Shown: piece after piece, positions 8,807 through 18,207 of the stretch
How positions within the stretch are numbered: position 1 is the first letter of the stretch
How the letters are laid out: the number at the start of each line of letters is the position of its first letter
Source of the DNA: [Limnothrix rosea] IAM M-220
Lineage (GTDB): Bacteria > Cyanobacteriota > Cyanobacteriia > Cyanobacteriales > MRBY01
NCBI RefSeq assembly: GCF_001904615.1
Contig: NZ_MRBY01000004.1
Location: 50,665 to 114,664, forward strand
Direction of reading: 5' to 3'
DNA length: 64,000 nt
The notes under the pieces: generated by a model
What the model was told of the DNA's origin: nothing
The model's input: only the letters and a program-made list of their open reading frames with translations
Databases searched by the model: none
Translations under genes and position numbers: made by a program

Positions 8807-10237
8807 ATGGGTTTAATTCGGGAAGCTCAAACCTCTCAACAGGATCTAGATCAAAAGTCAGTTGCTGATCAGGAGAGATTTTCTGCTTTCCAGCTCTGGA
8901 ATATGAGTATTGGCTTTCTGGGGATTCAGTTTGGCTGGGGTCTCCAAATGGCAAATATGAGCTCTATTTTTGAGCATCTTGGGGCGAGTGCCCACAGTAT
9001 TCCGATCCTCTGGCTGGCTGCGCCTTTGACGGGGTTAATTGTTCAACCCATTATTGGCAATTTGAGTGATCATACGTGGGGGATTTTTGGTCGCAGACGA
9101 CCCTATCTCCTCGGTGGGGCGATCGCCGCATCTATTGCGTTGGTGCTGATGCCTCGCTGTTCGAGTTTGTGGATGGCGGCAGGATTATTGTGGATTCTCG
9201 ATACCAGCGCCAATGTCAGCATGGTTCCCTTTCGAGCTTTTGTGGGTGATCTTTTGCCGAAAAAACAGCGTACCCAAGGCTTTGCCATGCAGAGCGTCAT
9301 GGTGGGTCTGGGGGCGATCGCCGCGTCAGTGATGCCTTGGTTGCTAAACCACCTTGTCGGGATTGATCCTTCGACCAATGCCACACGACAAATTCCCCTC
9401 ACCGTCGAATTGTCTTTTTATCTCGGTGCTGCTTTATTCCTCGGAACTATCATTTGGACGGTCGTGACGACCCCTGAATCGCCGCCTGCGGATCTCGAAA
9501 AATTCGGTAAATTGCAAGCAGAGCGCGGCGGTATTCTCCATAGCCTCGAAGAAACATGGCAAGTGCTCGGCGAAATGCCCCCAACCATGAAGCAGTTGGC
9601 GTGGGTGCAAATGTTCACATGGCTCGGTATTTTTTGCTTTTTCATTTACTTTCCCCCGGCGATCGCCCGCAATATTTTTGGGGCGGTGGATATCGATTCG
9701 GCCTTATATAACGAAGGCATCGAGTGGGCAGGGCTATGTTTCGCCATGTTTAACGCGGTGTGTATTCCCTTTTCCTTTGTTTTGCCGTGGCTGACCCGTC
9801 GCTTTGGGCGCAAACTTATTCACATTATTTGTTTGCTGTGTGGTGGCATTAGTTTAATTGCGCTACTTTTCATCCATAATCCTTTGCTCCTACTCGTCTC
9901 GATGGCGGGATTTGGCCTAACTTGGGCGAGTGCCCAGTCGATTCCCTACGCCATTTTGACCTACGCTCTACCGACCCAACGGCGGGGTATTTATCAAGGT
10001 ATTTTTAACTTTTTTATTGTGCTGCCCGAAATTGGTATTTCCCTCGGATTTGGCTGGATTATGGAGCATCTTTTACACGAAAACCGTTTACTCGCGGTGG
10101 TTTGTGGCGGTGTATTTTTATTAATTGCCGCCATGCTAATGCCCTTTGTTCAGTCAGCCATCGAAACGCCCAGCAATAACTTAGTTACGTCTAAAGTACT
10201 ACCCAAGGATATGTCGAAAGAACAGCTAATGCCCTAG
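8807..10237 (+). CDS. MFS transporter, SLC45 / GPH-like sugar carrier
   Basis: This 476-aa protein has about 12 hydrophobic segments and the look of the SLC45/sucrose-type branch of the major facilitator or glycoside-pentoside-hexuronide carriers. Typical features are LWLAAPLTGLIVQPIIGNLS, followed by the loop 2-3 motif GRRRPYLLGG near residue 95, and NVSMVPFRAFVGDLLP in the next helix pair. A related loop, TRRFGRK, repeats in the second half. The substrate is probably a disaccharide or other sugar taken up or exported with a cation; that is inference from family. AGGAG lies ten bases before the ATG. A transporter-HEAT fusion gene begins 103 nt downstream on the same strand, so the two may be co-transcribed. 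Confidence 0.88.
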   Translation: MGLIREAQTSQQDLDQKSVADQERFSAFQLWNMSIGFLGIQFGWGLQMANMSSIFEHLGASAHSIPILWLAAPLTGLIVQPIIGNLSDHTWGIFGRRRPYLLGGAIAASIALVLMPRCSSLWMAAGLLWILDTSANVSMVPFRAFVGDLLPKKQRTQGFAMQSVMVGLGAIAASVMPWLLNHLVGIDPSTNATRQIPLTVELSFYLGAALFLGTIIWTVVTTPESPPADLEKFGKLQAERGGILHSLEETWQVLGEMPPTMKQLAWVQMFTWLGIFCFFIYFPPAIARNIFGAVDIDSALYNEGIEWAGLCFAMFNAVCIPFSFVLPWLTRRFGRKLIHIICLLCGGISLIALLFIHNPLLLLVSMAGFGLTWASAQSIPYAILTYALPTQRRGIYQGIFNFFIVLPEIGISLGFGWIMEHLLHENRLLAVVCGGVFLLIAAMLMPFVQSAIETPSNNLVTSKVLPKDMSKEQLMP

Positions 10238-10340
10238 CGAAATCGTCGATGATTTTTAGATAAAGCAGCCGCAAACATTCACCCATTCATTTCACAAAAT
10301 CCCACCCACCCCTGAACATTTAGCGAGATCTAGGTAGCCC

Positions 10341-13300
10341 GTGCAAATTGCTTTTTCGCGACCTTTCCCATTAAAGTTTGACCGCTTATTACAGTTACTG
10401 TCCCTCGCTGTGACGGTTCTGATTTACAGTGTCCTCGGCATGGCGATCGCCAACTCATTATTTGTCAGTAAAGTCGGTGCATCCCAGCTACCTTTTGCCT
10501 TTGCGCTCATTGGACTATGTTCGATGCCTGCGTATTTGCTCTTTTCGCAACTGGTTGATCGCTACAGCCGCACCAAGCTTTTTCGCTACATTTTGTTCGG
10601 TTCCATACCCGTGATTTTGGGGCTACGGTTTTTATTAAATTACGACTCGCCCTATCTCTACTATTTGCTACTCATCGCCATCTTTTTTCAGTGGGATTTT
10701 CATAATAATGTGCTGTATCCCAGTCTCCTCACCGATTATTTCAGCACCCTAGAATACAAACGCTACGCCCCGAATATCGGCATTGCTCAGGCGATCGGCA
10801 CATTACTCGGCGGAACATTGACGACGGTACTTTCCCATTACTGTTCAACGAAAAATTTATTACTTTGTTTGCCGATTTTTTATGTTTTGGGCATTGCCCA
10901 GCTTTTATATTTAGAGCGATCCCAACGACAACTTGCCCAAGCCAGCCAAAGCGCTGAATCAGTCGGACTATGGGAATCGATGCGGACATTCCCCGAACTC
11001 GTGAAGCGTTATCCCCTGAGTTTATTTTTAGCCAGCAGTAGTTTTTTGTTGGTGATTATTTATATCAGCTCAGAATTTTTGTGGTTTAACATCTACGGCG
11101 ATCACTTTGATGAACAGGCGTTAACGGGATTTTTGGGTTTAATGCGTATCGTCATTAGCCTGATCCAAGTGGCGGTTATTTATGGCGCAACGAAACCGCT
11201 CCTGGAAATCCTTGGGGTGGCGCGACTCAATCCGGTTTACCCGATGACCACTTTAACGACCTTTGGAATTTTGCTGTCCAGCTTTGGGTTACCAGCGGCG
11301 ATCGCCCTACACATTAACGGTGATGCTCTGTATAAAGCGATTAATTTACCGATTCACCAACTCAATTACAACGCCATTCCACGGGAATTTGTGGGGCGCA
11401 TTCGGTCTCTCAGTGACGGGCTAATTTATGCGGTGGGTTTAACCTTGGCGGGCGTTGTGCTGTGGCTCGGCGAAATCTATCTCGACCTCAAGCAAATGGC
11501 TTGGATTGTGGCCGGTTTAACGCTGTTACTTTTGGCGGTACGGTTACCGATGGGTCGCTTTTATGCCAATGGTTTAGAGGAGATGATTCGGTCTGACAAT
11601 ATTGATTTGGATGTGTTTGATCTAGAGCCAATTCCGCTAAATCCTCAGTCCTACGAGGCGATTCGAGAATTGCTCGCAGAAGGCGATCGCTACAGTCAGC
11701 TCAAGGGCTTTGAATTGGCAAAACGCATGGAGCAACCCGATCAGTTTTTGCCGGAAGTCGAACAGCTCCTCACCCCAAAGGTTGCCACAACTGACCCACA
11801 ACTCTACGGCGCGGCGATCGCCCTGTTTACCGATTGTTCTGAACCGATCCAGCAAGATTTAATACAGCGTCTAGATAATCCCGATTGGCAGGTTTTTGCC
11901 CTAGAAATTTTATTAATTAATCGCTTCATTCCTAGCCCCACCCAAATTCAAACTTGGCTCAGTCACACAAATCCTGAGATGCAAACCTTGGGGGCGATCG
12001 CCGAGCTACAAAAGCAAAACCAACTGCCCACAAACTGGGATAAAGAACTCAATCACGCCACCGCGAGGATTATTACCCGTATCGTCGCAGCCAGTGATAA
12101 ACCCGTTTTTGCGCCCCTCATCCCCAATGTTGTGCTGACCCAAACAGACCCCGACATTATTCGCACTGGTTTAGAAGCTCTATTGCCCCTCACCCAAATC
12201 GACGACCAAGAAACGGCCAGTATTGCCCGCAGCAAACTCAGTCATTTTGAACCAACAGTTAGAATTGCAGCGTTAAATTTACTCTGCGCGACCCGTTGCC
12301 CCGCATACATTGAGGCGATCGCCACCGCCCTTGAAGATCTCGAACCGAGAGTCCGCCAACAAGCCGCCATCACCCTTGCTATTTATGGTCGCCAAGGTAT
12401 TCATGCTGCCCAGCCGCGCCTCAGAAACCCTCGCCCAGAAGTGATTGATGCCGCAATTATCGCCATCGGTGCGGTGAAAACAAGGTATGCCAGCGACGTT
12501 TTATTTAAACATTTAGAACCCAGCTTTAAACTGCTAGACCAAACCCGCCAATGGCAAGCGGATTTAATCGACTCTCCCCAATTAAGGGTTCTGCACATTG
12601 CGATCCAAGACTACGGCGATCGCCTCACCCAGAAAGTTTTATTTGTCCTAGCCGCCCTCGGTTATGCCCCCACCGTAAACGTCATTAACCGCCTGCTCGC
12701 CACCAATGCCCAAGCAGAACTCGAAAATGCCATCGAATTTCTCGCGTCCCTAAATCACCGTCGGTTTGTCACGCCGCTGTTACCCCACCTCAAAGCCCTT
12801 GTCGAACAGGACAGCGCTACCTCGAAACCCCGTGATCCGCTCACCCCAAAATGGTTACGGGAAAAAGGCTATCGTGTACTTTTAGAAGCCATGGAATCCG
12901 GCGATCGCTGGATAAAAATTGGCGCGCTGGTTGCCCTAGAGATGGTACCGTCAGTGCTAGTTGATGACCCCGACCCCTTTGTGAAACAAGTGGCAGGGGA
13001 GCTTTATGACACCCATGCCCCAGCCAAAACTGCTATGAACCGACTGCTCCTTTTAAAAACAGTCACACTTTTCCGCAATCTCTCCCTCGATGAGTTGATG
13101 CTAATTGACGATAGCCTTGAGCAAACTCAAATTTTGGCGGATACAGCCATCTTTGATGAAGGGGGATATGCCGCACATCTCTACATCATTGCGGAAGGCA
13201 CAGTGGAGCTAACCAAGAAAGTTGACGGCACACCCCGCACCACCAAACAGTTAAGCGTCGGTGACTATTTTGGGGAAGTGGCTTTATTCGACGATGCACC

Positions 13301-13481
13301 GTTATGGGATGGGGCGATCGCCCAGACAGATTGCACCTTACTGAAACTCGAAAAAAATCGTTTTCTCAGCCTCGTTACCCAGCGTCCCCACATGATTCTC
13401 GAAATGTGCCGTTTTCTAAGTCAAAAGCTGCGGGAAACAGACAAACTGCGATCGCCAAATCCCGCCAACATATTCCAGTAG
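10341..13481 (+). CDS. NTT/MFS-like transporter fused to HEAT repeats and a cNMP-binding domain
   Basis: This 1046-aa protein has three parts. Residues about 1-415 form a polytopic membrane domain resembling ADP/ATP-translocase-like (NTT/TLC) or MFS carriers. Residues about 425-870 are helical HEAT-type repeats (for example LEDLEPRVRQQAAITLAIYG). Residues about 900-1040 form a cyclic-nucleotide-binding domain of the CAP fold (LFRNLSLDELMLIDD to FLSQKLRE). In the phosphate-binding cassette FGEVALFDDAPLWDGAIA the glutamate is kept, but the arginine usually found before Ser/Thr-Ala is absent. The GTG at 10341 is the start. The fusion suggests transport gated by a cytosolic sensor; substrate and ligand are unknown. 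HEAT and cNMP modules on NTT-like carriers are known from several phyla. Confidence 0.85.
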   Translation: MQIAFSRPFPLKFDRLLQLLSLAVTVLIYSVLGMAIANSLFVSKVGASQLPFAFALIGLCSMPAYLLFSQLVDRYSRTKLFRYILFGSIPVILGLRFLLNYDSPYLYYLLLIAIFFQWDFHNNVLYPSLLTDYFSTLEYKRYAPNIGIAQAIGTLLGGTLTTVLSHYCSTKNLLLCLPIFYVLGIAQLLYLERSQRQLAQASQSAESVGLWESMRTFPELVKRYPLSLFLASSSFLLVIIYISSEFLWFNIYGDHFDEQALTGFLGLMRIVISLIQVAVIYGATKPLLEILGVARLNPVYPMTTLTTFGILLSSFGLPAAIALHINGDALYKAINLPIHQLNYNAIPREFVGRIRSLSDGLIYAVGLTLAGVVLWLGEIYLDLKQMAWIVAGLTLLLLAVRLPMGRFYANGLEEMIRSDNIDLDVFDLEPIPLNPQSYEAIRELLAEGDRYSQLKGFELAKRMEQPDQFLPEVEQLLTPKVATTDPQLYGAAIALFTDCSEPIQQDLIQRLDNPDWQVFALEILLINRFIPSPTQIQTWLSHTNPEMQTLGAIAELQKQNQLPTNWDKELNHATARIITRIVAASDKPVFAPLIPNVVLTQTDPDIIRTGLEALLPLTQIDDQETASIARSKLSHFEPTVRIAALNLLCATRCPAYIEAIATALEDLEPRVRQQAAITLAIYGRQGIHAAQPRLRNPRPEVIDAAIIAIGAVKTRYASDVLFKHLEPSFKLLDQTRQWQADLIDSPQLRVLHIAIQDYGDRLTQKVLFVLAALGYAPTVNVINRLLATNAQAELENAIEFLASLNHRRFVTPLLPHLKALVEQDSATSKPRDPLTPKWLREKGYRVLLEAMESGDRWIKIGALVALEMVPSVLVDDPDPFVKQVAGELYDTHAPAKTAMNRLLLLKTVTLFRNLSLDELMLIDDSLEQTQILADTAIFDEGGYAAHLYIIAEGTVELTKKVDGTPRTTKQLSVGDYFGEVALFDDAPLWDGAIAQTDCTLLKLEKNRFLSLVTQRPHMILEMCRFLSQKLRETDKLRSPNPANIFQ

Positions 13482-13583
13482 CAATTATTTAACCTCAACC
13501 AATGTTAAATTTAGCCAAAGACGATACCTCAAAAGAAACCCAGAGATAAAACCCGATACTCAGATGATTTTCCAGAACATCAA

Positions 13584-14792
13584 TTAGCTCAGTAAATCCA
13601 ACGCCACTTGATATTGCCCGTCCTCAACCGTTGCCATCATGCGGTAGGGAATTGGATCTTGCTCAACCACCTTATCCGGCATAATGCCTAACTTATTAAT
13701 GTCATGGTGCAGCGGTGTTTCATACTTTGCGACTGTAACAGCCATTCCCGCACCATCAGGCAATTCGAACAGTGACTGAATGAGACCTTTCCCAAAGGTT
13801 TTTTCCCCAACCAATAGAGCACGACCATTATCTTGCAGCGCTCCCGCTAAAATCTCGCTCGCACTTGCCGTGGCCTGATTCACAAGGACAACCAAAGGAG
13901 CATCTGTTACTGCATGACCAGTGGCGGCGTAGCTATCAAAAATACCTTCCCGACTGACCGTATAAACAATGGTTTCTTGGTCGAGCCACAGGCGCGCAAT
14001 CTCTATCCCAGCCTGCAATAACCCTCCGGGATTATTACGGAGATCTAGCACAAAGCGATCAGCACCTTGGCTTTGCAAATCCGTAAGTGCATGCTCAATT
14101 TCCACCTTAGCATTAGCACTAAATTGATTGAGACGAAGGTAGCCAATATTCTGCCCCTCATGTTGCTCAAGCTTGGCATAGACTGGGTTAAGAGAAATTG
14201 TATCTCGTACCATCGACACCGTTCTGACTGCTTTTGTTACTGCTGACTTGACTGTTAGGGCAACAGCGCTTCCTTTGGGACCCCGCATTCTAGCAGCAGC
14301 CTCGTCGAGGCTAATATTTTTCGTATCAACACCATCGATCGCCAAAATAATATCCTTCGCTTCAATACCAGCCTCATCAGCCGGCGACCCAGCAATGGGG
14401 ACAATGACCTCGAGATCACCAGAATCTTGATTGATATTAATTTGTAAGCCAACACCAGACAATTCTCCAGCAGTACTTACCTTAAGGCTGCGATATTGCT
14501 CCGGGCGTAAAAGACGGGTATAGGGGTCATCTAAAACAGCCAACATCTCCGAGATGGCATCATAGGCTTGGTCTTTTGTCTCTAGACGACGCTTCAGATA
14601 CTTTTGCCGCAGTAGCCACCAGTTATTGTTATTAAACGTATCGTCAACATAGGATTGACTGACATAACGCCACGCTTGCAGCAACACGCTCTGTTCTTCA
14701 GTAAAGGCAGCGGCCGCGTTTGTTGGCGTAAATACCATTCCTAAAATCAATAACAGACTACAGGCGATCGCCCAAAAGCGTTTTCTCAGCAT
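13584..14792 (-). CDS. ctpA: C-terminal processing peptidase CtpA (S41 family)
   Basis: This 402-aa protein begins with a cleavable signal peptide (residues about 1-29, ending TNAAAA), so it acts in the thylakoid lumen or periplasm. A PDZ domain spans about 100-190 (GLQININQDSGDLEVIVPIAG onward in two parts). The serine protease core holds the catalytic serine in NQATASASEILAG and the general-base lysine in GEKTFGKGLIQS about 26 residues later. In cyanobacteria CtpA removes the C-terminal extension of the photosystem II D1 precursor, which is required for manganese cluster assembly; other Ctp paralogues exist, and this assignment rests on length and genomic place. It is divergent from petB across 256 nt, an arrangement known in cyanobacteria. 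Confidence 0.9.
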   Translation of the reverse strand: MLRKRFWAIACSLLLILGMVFTPTNAAAAFTEEQSVLLQAWRYVSQSYVDDTFNNNNWWLLRQKYLKRRLETKDQAYDAISEMLAVLDDPYTRLLRPEQYRSLKVSTAGELSGVGLQININQDSGDLEVIVPIAGSPADEAGIEAKDIILAIDGVDTKNISLDEAAARMRGPKGSAVALTVKSAVTKAVRTVSMVRDTISLNPVYAKLEQHEGQNIGYLRLNQFSANAKVEIEHALTDLQSQGADRFVLDLRNNPGGLLQAGIEIARLWLDQETIVYTVSREGIFDSYAATGHAVTDAPLVVLVNQATASASEILAGALQDNGRALLVGEKTFGKGLIQSLFELPDGAGMAVTVAKYETPLHHDINKLGIMPDKVVEQDPIPYRMMATVEDGQYQVALDLLS

Positions 14793-15048
14793 TCGTCGAG
14801 TTTTATGAAAAAGACTTTAATATTCTCAACAATATAGCTAATTGGGTGTTTTTTTTCCTCAAACCAAGTCTTTCACCCACAACCATATCTGCCCCGCAGC
14901 CAAGAGGTCGGCGATCGCCCAACCACATTGGCCCAGACAATTGTTACAAGATCTAGGAAAACACGTGACAATCGCCTCCGATGGAACCTCAGGCTATCAA
15001 GCTGTGTTACATTTTTGTAAAGAGATTTTTCGTTTCTAATCAGGCTTC

Positions 15049-15717
15049 ATGTTTACAAAAGAAGTTACCGACTCAAAATTATATAAGTGGTTTAACGAGC
15101 GGCTAGAAATCCAGGCAATCTCCGATGATATTTCTAGCAAATACGTTCCCCCCCATGTCAATATCTTCTATTGCTTGGGCGGCATTACCCTAACCTGTTT
15201 CATTATCCAATTTGCAACTGGATTTGCAATGACCTTCTACTACAAACCTACCGTAGCAGAAGCATTTACATCAGTTCAGTACCTCATGAATGAAGTCAAC
15301 TTCGGTTGGCTAATTCGCTCCATTCACAAATGGTCTGCGAGCATGATGGTTCTAATGATGATCTTGCACATTTTCCGCGTTTACCTCACCGGCGGCTTCA
15401 AGCGTCCCCGTGAATTAACTTGGATTACCGGCGTGATCATGGCTTGTATTACCGTTTCCTTCGGCGTTACTGGCTACTCCCTCCCTTGGGATCAAGTTGG
15501 TTACTGGGCGGTGAAAATCGTATCCGGCGTACCCGCTGCAATTCCCATTGTCGGGGATCAAATGGTTGAACTACTTCGTGGTGGCACGAGCGTTGGTCAA
15601 GCTACCTTGACTCGTTTCTACAGCATCCACACCTTCGTCTTACCTTGGTTAATTGCGGTCTTCATGTTGGCCCACTTCCTCATGATCCGTAAGCAAGGTA
15701 TTTCTGGTCCTTTGTAA
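15049..15717 (+). CDS. petB: Cytochrome b6 of the b6f complex
   Basis: At 222 aa this is full length for cyanobacterial cytochrome b6, the membrane subunit that carries two b hemes and the covalently bound heme c-n. The axial histidines are visible as H93/H194 and H107/H209, in [25 protein letters not shown] and LAHFLMI. Cysteine 42 in NIFYCLGG is the expected covalent heme c-n ligand. The protein passes electrons between plastoquinol and plastocyanin or cytochrome c6 in the thylakoid membrane. It is followed after 59 nt by petD, the usual bicistronic order. The reading frame starts at the ATG giving MFTKEV, as in other cyanobacteria. Confidence 0.99.
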   Translation: MFTKEVTDSKLYKWFNERLEIQAISDDISSKYVPPHVNIFYCLGGITLTCFIIQFATGFAMTFYYKPTVAEAFTSVQYLMNEVNFGWLIRSIHKWSASMMVLMMILHIFRVYLTGGFKRPRELTWITGVIMACITVSFGVTGYSLPWDQVGYWAVKIVSGVPAAIPIVGDQMVELLRGGTSVGQATLTRFYSIHTFVLPWLIAVFMLAHFLMIRKQGISGPL

Positions 15718-15776
15718 GGACTAGTTCTTATCTTCTTTGCTCATAGCAACTTCACTGTTGAGGAGAAACTTTTATC

Positions 15777-16259
15777 ATGTCTGTCATGAAAAAACCGGAT
15801 CTTAGCGATCCTTCACTCCGGGCAAAGTTGGCTCAAAACATGGGACACAATTACTATGGTGAGCCTGCTTGGCCTAACGATATCTTGTTCACTTTCCCCA
15901 TTTGTATTGCGGGAACCATCGGTCTGATTGCTGGTTTAGCAATTCTTGACCCTGCAATGGTCGGTGAACCCGGTAATCCTTTTGCAACGCCCTTGGAAAT
16001 TTTACCTGAGTGGTATTTATACCCCGTTTTCCAAATTTTGCGCGTTCTTCCCAATAAGCTTCTTGGCATTGCCTGCCAAGGCGCGATCCCTCTCGGTTTG
16101 ATGATGGTTCCCTTCATCGAGAGTGTCAACAAATTCCAAAACCCTTTCCGTCGCCCTGTGGCAATGACTGTCTTCCTCTTTGGAACAGCCGTTACCCTTT
16201 GGCTCGGTGCAGGTTCTTGTTTCCCCATTGATGAGTCTTTAACTCTAGGCTTGTTTTAA
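15777..16259 (+). CDS. petD: Cytochrome b6f complex subunit IV
   Basis: This 160-aa protein is the canonical length for subunit IV. It contains three membrane helices and the quinol-oxidation motif PEWY ([11 protein letters not shown]) near residue 78. With cytochrome b6 it forms the core of the b6f complex and the Qo site. An AGGAG ribosome binding site at 15761-15765 precedes the ATG by eleven bases. It follows petB directly and is closed by a hairpin terminator at 16321. Confidence 0.99.
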   Translation: MSVMKKPDLSDPSLRAKLAQNMGHNYYGEPAWPNDILFTFPICIAGTIGLIAGLAILDPAMVGEPGNPFATPLEILPEWYLYPVFQILRVLPNKLLGIACQGAIPLGLMMVPFIESVNKFQNPFRRPVAMTVFLFGTAVTLWLGAGSCFPIDESLTLGLF

Positions 16260-16320
16260 TCACTGAAGGAAATTCAGCAAAACCTAGTTTCCAAAACTAA
16301 GTAATTGCCAAGACATATTG

Positions 16321-16346
16321 ATCGCCTTAGCGGGCGATTTTTTTTT
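16321..16346 (+). terminator. Rho-independent terminator after petBD
   Basis: A 6-bp stem, ATCGCC (16321-16326) with GGCGAT (16333-16338), encloses the loop TTAGCG and is followed by an uninterrupted run of T to 16346. It lies 62 nt past the petD stop and just before the convergent histidine kinase gene. Confidence 0.85.
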
Positions 16347-16371
16347 AAGCATTGTGGATGATGAAATTGTT

Positions 16372-18207
16372 TTAGGGCTCGGCTTGATTGAAGGGCAGGA
16401 GAATGTCGAACTCTGTACCAACACCTTGTTGTGACTTACAGATTAAAGAACCGTGGTGACGTTCGGTAATAATTTGATAGCTAATGGACATCCCTAAACC
16501 AGTTCCTTTCCCCACATCTTTTGTTGTAAAAAAGGGGTCAAAGATACGGCTACAAGTTTCTTCGTCCATGCCACAGCCATTATCACGAATCGTAATTAAA
16601 ATTTCTCGCTCGCTGAGTATCGCTGTTGTTGAAATTGTAATGATGCCATTTTTTGATTTCTTGGAATCGATGATTGCATCAATGGCATTGCTTAAAATAT
16701 TCATAAAGACCTGATTAAGTTGACCAGGGTAACATTCAATTTTTGGCAAGTCGCCATAGCGTTTCTGAATTTTAATTTCTGATTGGTCTGGTTTTGCTTT
16801 GAGGCGGTTTTGCAAAATTAAAATAGTATTGTCAATTCCTTCATGGACATCAACAGTTTTAAAGTTTGCTTCGTCGAGCCGCGAGAAGTTGCGTAAGGAA
16901 ACAACGATATCTTTAATGCGATTTGCACCAACTTGAATGGAATTTACGACTGCTGGTAAGTCCTCTAACGTGAATTCGAGATCTACTTCTTGGCAAAGAT
17001 CCGTAACTTCTGCTGGAGGCTCTTGGTAAACCTGTCGATAGGCTTCTAAGATTTTGATGAGAGTTTGGGTGTAGTCCTCGATATGGCTGATATTGCCATA
17101 GATGAAGTTTACGGGATTATTAATTTCGTGGGCAACGCCTGCCACAAGTTCTCCTAAGCTCGACATTTTGGCGCTTTGTACGAGATGGGATTGGGTTTGT
17201 TTGAGTTTTTTAAGGGTTTTTTCTAAATCGTGGCTCCGTTGTTCGAGGGCAAATTCGAGCTGTTTGCGTTTTGTTACATTGCGGGCAATCCCGTAGATTC
17301 GTTTTTCGGAGGTTACGCCAGTACCAGACCATGCCAGATATTTGTACGTGCCGTCACTACAACGGAAACGATGCTCTAGGTTAAAGGAGCCGTGATTATT
17401 GTTTTTGCGGAGTGTCGATAGCGCTGCTTCTGTAATGGCCTCGTCATCGGGATGGATAAATGACCAAAAGTTACTGTTGATTAGTTCATCTTGTACGTAG
17501 CCTAGGATGTCGTACCAGGCTGGGTTGACTCGAATAAAGTCTCCATCGAAATTCATTACGCAAAAGAGGTTGGGTGACAAACTAAAAAAGCGATCGCGCT
17601 CTTGGGTGAGTAATCTGAGACGTTCAGATTGTTGGAGTGTATGGTCAAGTAGTTCTGCTTGCTGTAAAGCAATATCTAGATGGTGGCCAAGGTGTCTGAT
17701 AAATTCGATTTCTTGGGTTTGCCAATCTCGGGGGCTACGGCATTGGTGTACGCAAAATAAACCCCATAGGTTTCCTTTGACCCGCAGGGGTACAATTAAA
17801 TTTGCGCGGACTTCAAATTGCGCCAATACGTCGATATGGCATTGGCTGAGTTTGGCGGTGTATATGTCGCTAATTGCTTGGATTCGTCCGTTTTGATAAC
17901 CTCGGACGTATTGCTCGCTGAAACAGGTATCTTGTACGGGAGTGGCGATCGCCGACGGAAATTTTCTTGCAACGGACTCCGCTACAAATTCGCCAATACG
18001 ACAGCCAGTATGGGGGCGAAACTGAAAAATACCGACGCGGTCAACCCCTAGTATTTGCCGAATCTCAGCAGCCGTTGTCTCTAGAATCTCTTTAATATCA
18101 AGGGATGCTCGTACTCGGTAAACAATGTTTAGTAAAGCTTGCCGTTGTGGCTCAGTTAATTGGTTTAACGGGGCAAGATCTTCGCTATGGCTAAACTCTA
18201 ATGTCAT
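16372..18207 (-). CDS. GAF-PAS sensor histidine kinase
   Basis: This 611-aa cytosolic-looking protein has a GAF domain at about residues 30-190 (ETTAAEIRQILGVDRVGIFQF onward in parts), a PAS domain with C-terminal PAC segment at about 205-315, a coiled region, then a HisKA-type dimerisation helix and ATPase. The phosphorylated histidine is in AGVAHEINNP near residue 360. The ATP-binding boxes are QVFMNILSNAIDAI, DNGCGMDEE and GKGTGLGMSI. There are no membrane helices. The GAF lacks an obvious bilin-binding Cys-His pair, so a phytochrome-type chromophore is not supported. The gene is convergent with petD, separated by the terminator, and no response regulator is adjacent, so it is an orphan kinase. 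Its signal is unknown. Confidence 0.93.
   Translation of the reverse strand: MTLEFSHSEDLAPLNQLTEPQRQALLNIVYRVRASLDIKEILETTAAEIRQILGVDRVGIFQFRPHTGCRIGEFVAESVARKFPSAIATPVQDTCFSEQYVRGYQNGRIQAISDIYTAKLSQCHIDVLAQFEVRANLIVPLRVKGNLWGLFCVHQCRSPRDWQTQEIEFIRHLGHHLDIALQQAELLDHTLQQSERLRLLTQERDRFFSLSPNLFCVMNFDGDFIRVNPAWYDILGYVQDELINSNFWSFIHPDDEAITEAALSTLRKNNNHGSFNLEHRFRCSDGTYKYLAWSGTGVTSEKRIYGIARNVTKRKQLEFALEQRSHDLEKTLKKLKQTQSHLVQSAKMSSLGELVAGVAHEINNPVNFIYGNISHIEDYTQTLIKILEAYRQVYQEPPAEVTDLCQEVDLEFTLEDLPAVVNSIQVGANRIKDIVVSLRNFSRLDEANFKTVDVHEGIDNTILILQNRLKAKPDQSEIKIQKRYGDLPKIECYPGQLNQVFMNILSNAIDAIIDSKKSKNGIITISTTAILSEREILITIRDNGCGMDEETCSRIFDPFFTTKDVGKGTGLGMSISYQIITERHHGSLICKSQQGVGTEFDILLPFNQAEP

Noticed and set aside
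14842..15039. 65-codon + strand frame in the ctpA-petB gap
   Set aside because: Polar, irregular composition, no ribosome binding site, and it occupies the divergent promoter region.
15854..16228. 124-codon minus strand frame inside petD
   Set aside because: Antisense shadow of petD.
17507..17896. 129-codon + strand frame inside the histidine kinase
   Set aside because: Antisense shadow of the clear GAF-PAS kinase gene.
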